NCBI RefSeq assembly: GCF_016316925.1
Contig: NZ_JAEEGB010000026.1
Coordinates: 62,001-126,000, forward strand
Direction of reading: 5' to 3'
Source of the DNA: Clostridium aciditolerans
Lineage (GTDB): Bacteria > Bacillota > Clostridia > Clostridiales > Clostridiaceae
DNA: 64,000 bases
A program made the position numbers and the translations under genes. The notes under the pieces were generated by a model, which worked only from the letters and a program-made list of their open reading frames with translations, did no database searches and was not told where the DNA came from. This document shows, piece after piece, positions 43,828 to 52,869 of the stretch. Position 1 is the first letter of the stretch. Every line of letters begins with the position of its first letter.

Positions 43828-44466
43828 TCATAGGTATATCTCAATTCTTTCCTTTCCACTACCTAAATTGTTTCTTTTTAAAGATATTGAACCGATTTCT
43901 CCTGTCCTCTTTAAATGTGTTCCTCCACAGGGAACTTTTGCAAATCCTTCTATATCCCAATATCTTTTTTCATTTTTTTCATCATCAAAAGCACTTATTA
44001 TACTCAAGTTTGAGTTTATAATATTATTTGCTTTATTCATAAGTTCCGGAAAAATTTCTGATATATTTCCCTTCCAGAAGAAGTCTATCCTTGCCTTATC
44101 TACAGTTATGTTTGCTCCAATTTTTTCAGGATGGTTGTAGTTCTGATAAACTAATTCTAAAATAATTTCTGCCGCAAAATGTAATTTCATTAATCTATAT
44201 CTTTTTTCCCAATCAATTGTAACCATAACATTTTGATTAAGTATCAAGTTATGATTTGCTTCAATAGTATAAAAAATTTCTTTTCCTTCCTTTTTTGCTT
44301 CAATGATATCAAACCCACCTATTGTTCCTGAATCGGATTGTTGTCCCCCTGAGAAGGCAAAGACTATTGTCTGGTCAAGAGTAATAATATTGTTATTAAC
44401 ACTAGTTATCTTTGCTTCAATTTCAGTTAAATAAGGATTTTCCCAAAACAATTTCTTAACACTCAC
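43828..44466 (-). CDS. AlaX-type alanyl-tRNA editing protein
   Basis: A 212-residue free-standing editing domain homologous to the AlaRS C-terminal editing region; it hydrolyses Ser- or Gly-tRNA(Ala). Motifs are FAFSGGQQSDSG, MKLHFAAEIILELV and the Zn motif VPCGGTHLKRTGEIG. In the first metal motif the usual HxxxH reads HFAAE, so one ligand is Glu. It starts at GTG after GAGG. A second AlaX gene with a different substitution lies at 49312. Confidence 0.88.
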   Translation of the reverse strand: MSVKKLFWENPYLTEIEAKITSVNNNIITLDQTIVFAFSGGQQSDSGTIGGFDIIEAKKEGKEIFYTIEANHNLILNQNVMVTIDWEKRYRLMKLHFAAEIILELVYQNYNHPEKIGANITVDKARIDFFWKGNISEIFPELMNKANNIINSNLSIISAFDDEKNEKRYWDIEGFAKVPCGGTHLKRTGEIGSISLKRNNLGSGKERIEIYL

Positions 44467-44722
44467 TGTAAAACCTCTTTTCTAAATGTACTTTAGTTCA
44501 TAACTTTACATATAATACATTAAATCCTAATTATGTCCATCCTTTAATATTCCTTAAAATCCTTTAAAATAAAACTATTAGCTATGCGATTTAGCCATTG
44601 GCCTAAAATATACAAATCCTAATTTTATATTAAAAATGAGTACAGATTTTTTCAACAGCTTCCGTTTTGAGGTGCAAAATACTAAAATAAATGACCATTT
44701 TTCATTGTGCTTTTAGTCTTTA

Positions 44723-45592
44723 TCATAAATTTATCCTTTTTTCTTCAATATTTAAAGCAATTCCTCCAACCTTTACTTCATTAATTTCTTGATTATGGAT
44801 TATTAAGCTACTTAAAACCTCTGAAGGTTTTTTCATAGAATATCCCTGCTCAAAGACCAAATTTTCTGTATTTCCCCCCAAAACAAATCCATATTTATAC
44901 AAATAACAGCTTAAAGCCCCATTAGATGTTCCAGTTGCAGCCTCTTCGGGAATACCATATAAAGGTGCAAAGTTTCTACAATGGGCAGTTGAATCATATT
45001 CCGTTTCCAATGTGAAAAGATGATATCCAATAACATCCTGTTTTTTACTAACATATGAAATCTTATCAAAGTTAGGTCTTATCTTATATAATGTCTCCAA
45101 TGATTTGATAGGGATTAAAATATCCCTTAATCCTGTAGATACGATTTGAATCGGAAGCTCATTCATAATATCATCTTCATTAATATTCAATGTGTTAGCT
45201 ATCTCTTTTTTATCCAGTATTTCATAAAATTCAGGATTACGCTGGTTCATATAAATTACATTATCATTCCTACATTCTACATTTAAAATACCAGCTCTTG
45301 TTTCCTGCGTATACTCTCCTACTTGTATAATACCTTTATTAGCTAATAGATAGAAAGTTGCTATAGTAGCATGCCCACATAAATCTACTTCTTCCTTAGG
45401 AGTAAAAAAAGCAACCTTAAAATCAGCTTTATTTGATTTTTTAACAAATGCTGTTTCCGAAAAACCAACTTTTGCTGCAATTTTTTGCATATCATGTGCT
45501 GATAAAAAGTCTGCATCTAAAACTATCCCTGCTGGATTTCCGCCATTGTCCGTTTTTGCAAAAGCATTTAATGTGTAAACTTTTATTTCCAT
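44723..45592 (-). CDS. PhzF family phenazine biosynthesis-like isomerase
   Basis: A 289-residue PhzF/diaminopimelate epimerase-like fold. It has an N-terminal VYTLNAFAKTDNGGNPAGIV, the catalytic Glu in KVGFSETAFV (~47), FFTPKEEVDLCGHATIAT and EEAATGTSNGALSCYL. Most bacterial members outside phenazine clusters have unknown substrates, and no phenazine genes are nearby. The ATG follows AGGAGAAG. It is monocistronic; the upstream 45593-45772 spacer shows no gene. Confidence 0.9.
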   Translation of the reverse strand: MEIKVYTLNAFAKTDNGGNPAGIVLDADFLSAHDMQKIAAKVGFSETAFVKKSNKADFKVAFFTPKEEVDLCGHATIATFYLLANKGIIQVGEYTQETRAGILNVECRNDNVIYMNQRNPEFYEILDKKEIANTLNINEDDIMNELPIQIVSTGLRDILIPIKSLETLYKIRPNFDKISYVSKKQDVIGYHLFTLETEYDSTAHCRNFAPLYGIPEEAATGTSNGALSCYLYKYGFVLGGNTENLVFEQGYSMKKPSEVLSSLIIHNQEINEVKVGGIALNIEEKRINL

Positions 45593-45772
45593 TTACGCTT
45601 CTCCTCTTAAATAAGATTAAATAATTTTTATAATATTGGTTTCTTAACACTGTGAATCTCTATCGTAAATATCAACTCTAAACTAAATTTTAGCATTTAT
45701 AATTCTTTAAATTATATAATAGCATTTAATTAAATTATGCATAATGTAATAATTAGTTAGAAAATTTTCATG

Positions 45773-46669
45773 CTATTGTTTAAGAGCACTTTCTACTGCT
45801 TTCATGAATGCCTTGCTAGTAGTAGTTGCTCCAGTAACAGCATCTACATCTGCCCTTTGCTCTTTAATTATCTTCTGGAATACTCCTTCTGCATAGGTTA
45901 AATATACGCTTTTCCGATTCTCTACCCCTTTAATATCAATAATTCTATGGTTTTTAACCTCTACTTTTACTTTATACACGTAACTGCCAACTTTTGCTTC
46001 ACCTTGATATACTCCATCATTAATTTTTGTGAGATTTACACTTCCTATAGGCATATTCCTAATTTTATTTAAACTAATAGTATTTGAAACTGTAAATCCA
46101 ACACCAATTATAATTAAAGGCAGTACAACCATTATAATAGTTTTCTGTCTTAACTGTCCTTTTACTTCTCTTTGCCCCCAAGGTTTGAAAATAGAAATGA
46201 AGATACTTATTGCCATTATTATCGCTTCGATAGCTGCAAATACCAATGCTTTGTTTTGAAATTCTAAATACTCACTTTTCATAAGGGAATTGTTCAAACC
46301 TGCATCTGATATAGATGCCATTCCACTAACAGCAGGACCAAATCCACTCCAAGTAATTATAAACATAGCCAGTACAAGCAACCACTTCAATATTATCCAC
46401 TTATACTTAATGAATCCCCATTTTGTAAATATTCCGTATATAAATGCAGTTATCATTAAAATTAAAAATGCATAATTTACCCCCCAGGTAAATACCTTAA
46501 GTATTCCCAAATCTATTGGAAAAGTATTTCCCTCAAAACGCCCAGTCTGTTTTAACAAAAGAAGACTTAAGATTGAAATCAGCCCTCCAAATACACTTGC
46601 AACCAAAAGAAGGTGTGCTGCTTTTAATAATTTTTGATGATTGCTATTTAAAAGCAAATTTCTATCCAT
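45773..46669 (-). CDS. Membrane protein with covalent FMN-binding domain
   Basis: A 298-residue protein. Four to five helices fill residues ~15-200, followed by an extracytoplasmic FMN-binding domain (~220-298: DGVYQGEAKVGSYVYKVKVE) with the flavinylation motif DAVTGATTTS, where an ApbE-type transferase would attach FMN to Thr. This suggests an extracellular electron-transfer or Rnf/Nqr-like redox role. It lies 60 bases downstream of a TetR gene on the same strand, which probably controls it. Confidence 0.85.
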   Translation of the reverse strand: MDRNLLLNSNHQKLLKAAHLLLVASVFGGLISILSLLLLKQTGRFEGNTFPIDLGILKVFTWGVNYAFLILMITAFIYGIFTKWGFIKYKWIILKWLLVLAMFIITWSGFGPAVSGMASISDAGLNNSLMKSEYLEFQNKALVFAAIEAIIMAISIFISIFKPWGQREVKGQLRQKTIIMVVLPLIIIGVGFTVSNTISLNKIRNMPIGSVNLTKINDGVYQGEAKVGSYVYKVKVEVKNHRIIDIKGVENRKSVYLTYAEGVFQKIIKEQRADVDAVTGATTTSKAFMKAVESALKQ

Positions 46670-46729
46670 TTTCCCGCTCCCCTTTCATTTTTATTAAGTT
46701 CTTATGCTTATATTTTTATCTTTCTTAAA

Positions 46730-47341
46730 CTATTTAAATAAATTAATAACTCCAAACAAATGATAAGAATTTATAATTTCAAATGATTTCTTAATATCTT
46801 CAGAAGACTTTGACTCCTTTAAGATATGCATCATCATTTCAATCAGTTTTTCATATATCATTTTAATAGTGCCATAGTTCATAGAATCATGAATAATCTC
46901 ATTACTTTCCTTTGAATAATGTTCCTTAACATTTTCTATCATATAACTGATAACTTCATCCTTTACCCCTTCATACCTTGTACCTTTGCTTCCATTAATC
47001 ATTACTAAGACTTGTTCTCTGTTTAAGATCATATACTCAATAAACTCTTCATTAATAAAATGAAACTTACTGATTGATTTTCCTCTATTTAATTCCTTGT
47101 CCTTCGCCAATATAACTTTATTAATTAAAATACTTTTCAATTTTTCCAATACACTCTCAGGAGCTACTGAATAAAAGATTTCTTCTTTGCTCTTATAATA
47201 GCGATATATATTTCCAACTGAAACCTTAGCTGCTACTGAAATATTAGAAATTTTTGTGTTTTCATATCCTTTTTCTCCAAAGATTTTTAAGGCAGCAGAA
47301 TCAATTTTTTCTTTGATATTATCTTTTTTATACTGAACCAT
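46730..47341 (-). CDS. TetR/AcrR-family transcriptional regulator
   Basis: A 203-residue protein with a TetR helix-turn-helix in the first 50 residues (KIFGEKGYENTKISNISVAA, VGNIYRYYKSKEEIFY) and a helical ligand-binding domain. The ATG follows AAAGGAG. It is upstream of and co-oriented with the FMN-binding membrane protein gene, so it likely autoregulates that pair. Confidence 0.88.
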   Translation of the reverse strand: MVQYKKDNIKEKIDSAALKIFGEKGYENTKISNISVAAKVSVGNIYRYYKSKEEIFYSVAPESVLEKLKSILINKVILAKDKELNRGKSISKFHFINEEFIEYMILNREQVLVMINGSKGTRYEGVKDEVISYMIENVKEHYSKESNEIIHDSMNYGTIKMIYEKLIEMMMHILKESKSSEDIKKSFEIINSYHLFGVINLFK

Positions 47342-47473
47342 ATTTACTCCTTTAACAAAAGCGAATTAACTATTCTCTTTTATTCGTATTATACTCCTTA
47401 TTTTTCCAATTGTCTATGTGAAATACACTAATAAAGATTTAAGACTATTAATAGCATTTAAGTTTGAATAAAA

Positions 47474-47516
47474 AACAGCTTAGATATAGAAGTTTTCTTC
47501 TCTTCCAAGCTGTTTA
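47474..47516 (-). terminator. Terminator on the minus strand without a clear upstream gene
   Basis: AAACAGCTT / AAGCTGTTT arms with an inner AGAAG-TTTT-CTTCT stem are followed on the minus strand by T6. The only candidate upstream is the short frame at 47532-47651. Confidence 0.65.
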
Positions 47517-47531
47517 ACACAGTAACACAAT

Positions 47532-47651
47532 CTAACTATGGTAAAAGTATAAATTATATGTGTAATATTTTACAGACAAAAAAGCTGCCATTAACCAAAA
47601 GTGTATATCCTTGTAAAATTTACTAGCTATTAAATATTTATAAAATAGCAA
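47532..47651 (-). pseudogene. Possible remnant of a small membrane protein
   Basis: A 39-codon open frame from TTG, LLFYKYLIASKFYKDIHFW ... SVKYYTYNLYFYHS, rich in aromatic residues like clostridial small membrane proteins. It is followed by the terminator at 47474-47516. No ribosome site precedes it. It is probably the 3' end of a decayed gene. The rest of the 47342-47740 spacer holds only the TetR and deacetylase promoter regions. Confidence 0.3.
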
Positions 47652-47740
47652 TACTAAATTAAGTGCAACTTATAATAACACCATAATTACAAATATTTTT
47701 TATTAAACAAACCTTATAAATTGCATTGGAGGAGAAGAAA

Positions 47741-48553
47741 TTGAAAAACAAATTGAAATTTTTTATGTCTCTTATAAGCATATTCTTTATAATTTTATGC
47801 TTTAATGAAAATATAAAAAGTATGGAAATGCAAAATGCTACAAAACCAATTGTAGATTTAGCTACCTATCAAAAGGATCTAAATCAAGGAAAAAAAGTGA
47901 TATATTTAACCTTCGATGATGGGCCTAGTATTGTGACAAATAAAATATTAGATATTTTAAATGAAAATGACGTCAAAGCTACTTTTTTTCTCATTGGAAA
48001 TCAAATAGATGGTTTAGAAGATACGGTAAAAAGAATTCATAGTGAAGGACATAGTATTGGGTTACACACTTACACACATAAATTTAAACGTATCTATTCT
48101 AATAAAAACGCATTTATAAAAGAAATGATACAGTGTCGTGAAAAAATAAATGAAGTAGTTGGAATTTCTCCTAATATAATCAGGTTTCCTGGAGGCAGCC
48201 GAAAGCATCTTACTGAATCCTATCTTAATAAACTTCATAGTTGTAACTTTAAAATATATGATTGGAATATGGAAACTATAGATGGAGTAAAGCCCAAAAC
48301 CCCTCCTGATAAATTATATAGGCAAGCAACAAAGAATAGCGAAGAAATGTCCAGTATAATATTACTTATGCATTGTGATTATATGCATAAGAATACCTGT
48401 AAAGCATTACCTAAAATAATCAGCTATTATAAAGATAAAGGCTACGAATTTAAACCAATTACAGAAGATACTCCAGAACTTTATTTTCCAATACCAAAAA
48501 AGACATCTAGCTTTTTTGATTTTATATTTTCATCTAAGGATTGTGTTGAATAA
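47741..48553 (+). CDS. Polysaccharide deacetylase (NodB domain)
   Basis: A 270-residue exported or membrane-anchored deacetylase: signal/anchor FFMSLISIFFIILCF, then a NodB domain with VIYLTFDDGPS, GLHTYTHKFKRIY, RFPGGSRK and a C-terminal SIILLMHCD. It probably removes N-acetyl groups from peptidoglycan or another wall glycan. I choose the TTG at 47741, eight bases after GGAGG. The gene ends in a strong terminator. Confidence 0.88.
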   Translation: MKNKLKFFMSLISIFFIILCFNENIKSMEMQNATKPIVDLATYQKDLNQGKKVIYLTFDDGPSIVTNKILDILNENDVKATFFLIGNQIDGLEDTVKRIHSEGHSIGLHTYTHKFKRIYSNKNAFIKEMIQCREKINEVVGISPNIIRFPGGSRKHLTESYLNKLHSCNFKIYDWNMETIDGVKPKTPPDKLYRQATKNSEEMSSIILLMHCDYMHKNTCKALPKIISYYKDKGYEFKPITEDTPELYFPIPKKTSSFFDFIFSSKDCVE

Positions 48554-48554
48554 G

Positions 48555-48600
48555 AAAAACGTAGATTGAAGCAGGCTTCTCTACTTTAATCTACGTTTTT
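48555..48600 (+). terminator. Terminator of the deacetylase gene
   Basis: A perfect 13-bp stem, AAAAACGTAGATT / AATCTACGTTTTT, lies just after the stop, with U-rich 3' end and A-rich 5' side. It could also work for the convergent gene. Confidence 0.85.
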
Positions 48601-48629
48601 GAAATATTTTACATAATTTATTTTTATGC

Positions 48630-49205
48630 TTACAAAACTAATTCATACAATTTAAACCAAACTAAGTCTGGAATATTTAAGCCTAAATCAACAGTTCCTA
48701 CGTATTTGTATCCACATTTTTCGTACAATGATATTGCAGGTGTGTTATGAATAGAAACATCTAGCCGAATTGCTTTTATTTCTTGTTTAAGGCTATATTT
48801 TTTTGCAAAGTCCATTAATTTTTTGCCAACACCGCTCTTCATATACTTTGGATGAACAACAAGTGTATGTATTACTATAATGTCTTTATAGTCAGCTTCA
48901 ATCCCCCAAGTTACCTGAGAGTATGCAGATTCTGGTTCATGATTTAATATTATAGAACCTGCTATCTCACCATTCATTTTTAATACAAATAGATTATTAT
49001 CTTGAATTCCGGTAACAGCAGTTTCTCTAATTGGATATATTCCTTTTGCCCAACCTGGATAATTTATGCTTGATTCTAAGTAGTCATTTAAGTCATTATA
49101 TAACTTTTCTAGTTTATCTATATCCTTTACTGTTCCCTTTTCTATAACATAATCCTTATTATCTGGCATTTCCACTGTTGTATCAAATTCTTGAACTCTA
49201 TCCAC
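48630..49205 (-). CDS. GNAT family N-acetyltransferase
   Basis: A 191-residue GNAT protein. The acetyl-CoA loop is VVHPKYMKSGVGKKLMDFA (near residue 130), followed by NTPAISLYEKCGYKYVG. The substrate is unknown. I place the start at GTG 49205 because GGAGGGGG lies six bases before it; the ATG at 49247 opens a longer frame but has no ribosome site. Confidence 0.82.
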   Translation of the reverse strand: MDRVQEFDTTVEMPDNKDYVIEKGTVKDIDKLEKLYNDLNDYLESSINYPGWAKGIYPIRETAVTGIQDNNLFVLKMNGEIAGSIILNHEPESAYSQVTWGIEADYKDIIVIHTLVVHPKYMKSGVGKKLMDFAKKYSLKQEIKAIRLDVSIHNTPAISLYEKCGYKYVGTVDLGLNIPDLVWFKLYELVL

Positions 49206-49311
49206 TGATATCCCCCTCCTGCTGTATAAGTAAAATCTACATAGCATTATTAGTTTAACTGTTATCTCTATTCTTTATTGTACTTTAGCCTCAGCATCAG
49301 CTCTTCTTAAA

Positions 49312-50028
49312 CTATTCTTCTAATTCAATATATATTCTTTTATTGATTTTTCCTTTGCTTTTATATTCTACTATTTTTATTTTTCCAACTTCTTCAGTAT
49401 TTTTTACATGGGTTCCTCCATCTGCTTGAAGATCTAAGCCCTCAATCTCAACAGTTCGTATTTCTTTGATGCCTTCTGGAAGAAGATTTATTTTTGTTCT
49501 TATTAAATCTGGAATTTTGAAAGCTTCTTCTCTTCCAAGAATATTTACACTAATATTTCTTGCAGATTTTACTTCTTCATTGATTTTTATTTCTATTTCA
49601 TCAACTAATTCCTTGTCAAAATTTTCGAACTCGAAATCCAATCTACCTTTGAGACAATCCATATCTCCGCCAGTTACCTGAGCTTTGTAGTCTCTCCATA
49701 CAACACCGCATAAAATATGCATAGCAGTGTGAGTTCTCATTAGCTTATATCTATGTTCCCAGTCTAATTTCCCAATACAAATTTCATCAACTTTAGGAAG
49801 ATCACCATCAATATAATGATATATATCAGAGCCTTTTTTCTTAACTTTTTTAACAATATATTTATCTGTAGCGGTTTCCAGTACTCCATTATCACATGGC
49901 TGACCTCCTCCCCCTGGATAAAATGCTGTTCTATTCAAAACAACGGCATTTTCCTCCATATCTACTTTGATAACTTTACACTCAAAACTTTTTACATAAC
50001 TATCTTTTTGAAATATTAATTCACTCAT
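49312..50028 (-). CDS. AlaX-type alanyl-tRNA editing protein, second copy
   Basis: A 238-residue editing protein with RTAFYPGGGGQPCDNG, MRTHTAMHILCGV (intact HxxxH) and LQADGGTHVKNTEEVG. The second metal motif has Asp in place of the Cys of CGGTH, a variation also seen in a subset of AlaX proteins as far as I recall. A C-terminal segment follows (YKSKGKINKRIYIELE). The ATG follows AAGGAGG. Its function is to clear mischarged tRNA(Ala). Confidence 0.85.
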   Translation of the reverse strand: MSELIFQKDSYVKSFECKVIKVDMEENAVVLNRTAFYPGGGGQPCDNGVLETATDKYIVKKVKKKGSDIYHYIDGDLPKVDEICIGKLDWEHRYKLMRTHTAMHILCGVVWRDYKAQVTGGDMDCLKGRLDFEFENFDKELVDEIEIKINEEVKSARNISVNILGREEAFKIPDLIRTKINLLPEGIKEIRTVEIEGLDLQADGGTHVKNTEEVGKIKIVEYKSKGKINKRIYIELEE

Positions 50029-50141
50029 TTTTCTTCCTCCTTAAAATTTATAATAATAAAAATTTATTTAAAATTATTAAATTCTTCTATATAAGCAAAG
50101 TATTCATTTCTTGCATTATCCATAAAATTTTTATACCCTTA

Positions 50142-51035
50142 CTATTCATGTACTATTCCTTCACCCACATCAAGCTCTTTTACAGATAACTCATTAATAA
50201 AAGTTGTTCCTAGTATCAGAATACCGCCCATCAACTGTATCACTGTCATTTTTTCTCCTAAAAATATACTAGACATAACTATTGCTGATATAGGATCAAT
50301 ATAACTAAATACTGCTATTGTCTGTCCTTTCAGTTTGGGTATCGCAGAAAAATATAGAAAATAACTTATTCCCGTATGTATGATGCCTACAACCAAAAGT
50401 AATAAAGTAGATTTAAAATTTAATTCTGTAAATCGTATTTTTTCGGTAGCAAGTATATAAGGTAATAAAACCACTGCAGCTATAGCAAGTTGTATCATGG
50501 CACTTTCTATTCCCGATAAATTCCTTATAAATTTATTTGTTATGATTACACTTGTATAAAGAACTGCCGCTGCAAGACCATATCCAATGCCCAACAATTG
50601 ATTTTTTTCTGCTGTACCACTTTCAAATCCCACTATTAAGAACATACCTGTCATAGCACCTATGATGCACATAATCTTTATTGCATTTAGTTTTTCTTTT
50701 AAGATAAATGGAGATAAAAGCATGATAAGTACAGGAGCAAAGTAATAACATAAAGTAGCTTTCGATATTGTAGTATATTTGTATGCTTGAAATAAAAAAA
50801 TCCAATTGATACCCATGGCAGCCCCAGACACTATTAACAGAAACAAATTGGCTTTAATCGCTTTCCAAGATATCTTTTGTCTTGTTATATAACTTGCTAC
50901 CAATAAAAATATGCTTCCTATTATTCCTCTTGCCAATGCAATCATACTGGAAGGCAAATCTATATTTCTAACAAATAGTCCAAGGCTTCCAAATATAAGC
51001 ATTCCAGCTACAAGTCTTACTTTCGCATTTTTCAT
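50142..51035 (-). CDS. EamA/DMT superfamily transporter
   Basis: A 297-residue protein with ten helices in two EamA repeats (residues ~5-135 and ~148-285); DPISAIVMSSIFLGEKMT is the typical end of repeat 2. These are usually efflux carriers of amino acids or small metabolites. It lies 18 bases downstream of an XRE-cupin regulator gene, so the two form a transcriptional unit and the regulator probably senses the substrate. Confidence 0.88.
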   Translation of the reverse strand: MKNAKVRLVAGMLIFGSLGLFVRNIDLPSSMIALARGIIGSIFLLVASYITRQKISWKAIKANLFLLIVSGAAMGINWIFLFQAYKYTTISKATLCYYFAPVLIMLLSPFILKEKLNAIKIMCIIGAMTGMFLIVGFESGTAEKNQLLGIGYGLAAAVLYTSVIITNKFIRNLSGIESAMIQLAIAAVVLLPYILATEKIRFTELNFKSTLLLLVVGIIHTGISYFLYFSAIPKLKGQTIAVFSYIDPISAIVMSSIFLGEKMTVIQLMGGILILGTTFINELSVKELDVGEGIVHE

Positions 51036-51053
51036 TACATATCTCCTTTTCTG

Positions 51054-51605
51054 CTAAATTGGATAAAAGTTTACAACCATTGCCTTAAGAGTAGTCTTTC
51101 CGCAACTTTTATAGATATGAGAAGTTGCTGACAAAAAGCAAATAGAATCTTCTCTTTTCAATAAATAGTCCTGGTTGTTTGTTGTTAATACAAGTTCCCC
51201 TTCAAGAACAGTGATGTACTCCTGTGACTTTTCGGAATGACCAACAGAAGTATAAGTTGCACCTGAATCCAATTCAAGTAAAAACAATTCAAAATTTCTA
51301 TGTGGTGTATTTCCATAGTAGCAATAAACGCGATATGTTCCATCTTCACTAGTTTGTTCTTTAGCTTCTGACTTTTTAATTACAAAAGTGTCATTTTCAT
51401 GCTTATCAATTAATACGGTATATGGAACATTTAAGCCTTTCGCAATTTTCCAAATGGTATTGATTGTAGGATTTGTATCGCCTTTTTCAATCTGAGAAAG
51501 CATTACTTTACTTACCTCAGACAGTTCAGCCAATTGTCCTAAGCTTAAATTTCTTTCTAATCTCAATCGCTTAAGATTTTCTGCAATCACTGGATTCAGA
51601 TTCAT
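51054..51605 (-). CDS. XRE-family regulator with C-terminal cupin domain
   Basis: A 183-residue protein. Residues ~8-62 form a Cro/CI-type helix-turn-helix (LSLGQLAELSEVSKVMLSQIEKG). Residues ~105-180 are a cupin sensor domain (EYITVLEGELVLTTNNQDYL). The architecture is that of PuuR/SutR-like regulators of small-molecule metabolism. The ATG follows CAGGAGG. It is first in a two-gene unit with the EamA transporter. Confidence 0.9.
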   Translation of the reverse strand: MNLNPVIAENLKRLRLERNLSLGQLAELSEVSKVMLSQIEKGDTNPTINTIWKIAKGLNVPYTVLIDKHENDTFVIKKSEAKEQTSEDGTYRVYCYYGNTPHRNFELFLLELDSGATYTSVGHSEKSQEYITVLEGELVLTTNNQDYLLKREDSICFLSATSHIYKSCGKTTLKAMVVNFYPI

Positions 51606-51860
51606 ATGTAAAACCTCCTGTTAGTAGATAAATGTTAAAATGCATTCGTAAATTATATCTTACGATTGTTAAACATATTATACACAAACATAATTATAAT
51701 TACAAGTATTATTATGATAAAATAAAGTAGCTATTTACTTAACATGTTTAATATATAAAACACGTTAAATAGATAGCCTTAAATAACTTATTCATAATTG
51801 AAAACTATATATTTTCTTTCATAATCAATGGACATTAATTTATTCTTTTGTCAAAACATT

Positions 51861-52667
51861 TTAATTATGAGTCTTGTTCCGAATATATATAGAATATTGT
51901 TCATTACTTATAAACCCTAATCTACTTGCTAGTTTACATGATTGCAAATTGTCAATAGCACAATCCCAACTTGGTTTTATACCATTTTTAATACAATGCT
52001 CTATAAAAGCAGCGGCAGCTAAAATGCCTAATCCTTTTCCTCTGAAATCAGGGTGTGTAAATATATCAATTTCAGCATATCCTCCACCTACATAAATAGA
52101 TGTACAAATGCTTACTATTTTACCATTGTATAGTACACAATAGCCAAATCCATTATTAATGAATTTATCAACACTGCTCCAATATTCTTTATAATATTCA
52201 TCATCAAATTTTTCACATCGTCTAATTAAATCTTTATTAATACCTTCAATAGTAAACCCTGCAGGAATCTTTTCTCTCCACCTTATTCCACAGATGCTTT
52301 TATCTATGTTAAACTCAAAAGAGATTCTTCTCAATTTAGTCAATCTATCACCTAATAATGTATCAATGATTCTTTCCCATGTATCAGAAGAAGAAAATAA
52401 AGTAAATCTATTTTCACTTTGAGCTAACTTTTTAAAGAGAAATTGACTTAACTTCTTGTTAAAATAGTCATTATACTCATTACCGACTATCCGATATAAA
52501 CCTGAATCTGTAGAAATGAGTGCGGTTTTTGGACATATATTGTTATCAACAAAAACTCTACCAGGTATAATTTGATGAATAACCGAATAAGAGAAAGTGA
52601 GATCATTTCTTTTTTCTTTTAATATTGGTAACGCAGCTAAGAGTTCGGATTTTTTTAATTCTTGCAA
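51861..52667 (-). CDS. GNAT family acetyltransferase, long form
   Basis: A 268-residue protein whose C-terminal ~110 residues hold the GNAT core: IVSICTSIYVGGGYAEIDIF, THPDFRGKGLGILAAAAFIEH, and CKLASRLGFISNEQY. The N-terminal half is an extra domain of the kind found in the GNAT_acetyltran family (PF12746-like). The substrate is unknown. It starts at TTG after AAAGGAGG. A spacer with a MerR-type promoter separates it from the divergent membrane acyltransferase gene. Confidence 0.8.
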   Translation of the reverse strand: MQELKKSELLAALPILKEKRNDLTFSYSVIHQIIPGRVFVDNNICPKTALISTDSGLYRIVGNEYNDYFNKKLSQFLFKKLAQSENRFTLFSSSDTWERIIDTLLGDRLTKLRRISFEFNIDKSICGIRWREKIPAGFTIEGINKDLIRRCEKFDDEYYKEYWSSVDKFINNGFGYCVLYNGKIVSICTSIYVGGGYAEIDIFTHPDFRGKGLGILAAAAFIEHCIKNGIKPSWDCAIDNLQSCKLASRLGFISNEQYSIYIRNKTHN

Positions 52668-52788
52668 CTTTAATACCTCCTTTAAAAGTTATAAATAATA
52701 AAAGTGTGTAAACCTCAATGAGATGTACTACCTAAACTTAAGTAAATTGTTGGGATTTATACCTTTTTGAAAATAATCAAAATCTCTG

Positions 52789-52819
52789 TTGACCTTAGGT
52801 CTGACCTAAGGTGTATATT
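52789..52819 (+). promoter_or_regulatory. MerR-type promoter with perfect dyad operator
   Basis: TTGACC (52789-52794) and TATATT (52814-52819) are 19 bases apart. A perfect inverted repeat ACCTTAGGT-CTG-ACCTAAGGT (52792-52812) fills the spacer. This is the layout of MerR-family activator sites. It drives the acyltransferase gene at 52870. The MerR gene at 53929-54711 just beyond is the obvious candidate regulator. Confidence 0.75.
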
Positions 52820-52869
52820 GTATTTATAATAAGTTTCATTAGAAATTAATATAATTTCGGGAGGTTTTT

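Noticed and set aside
44637-44717. Plus-strand 26-codon frame before the phzF-like gene
   Set aside because: No ribosome site and no recognisable similarity.
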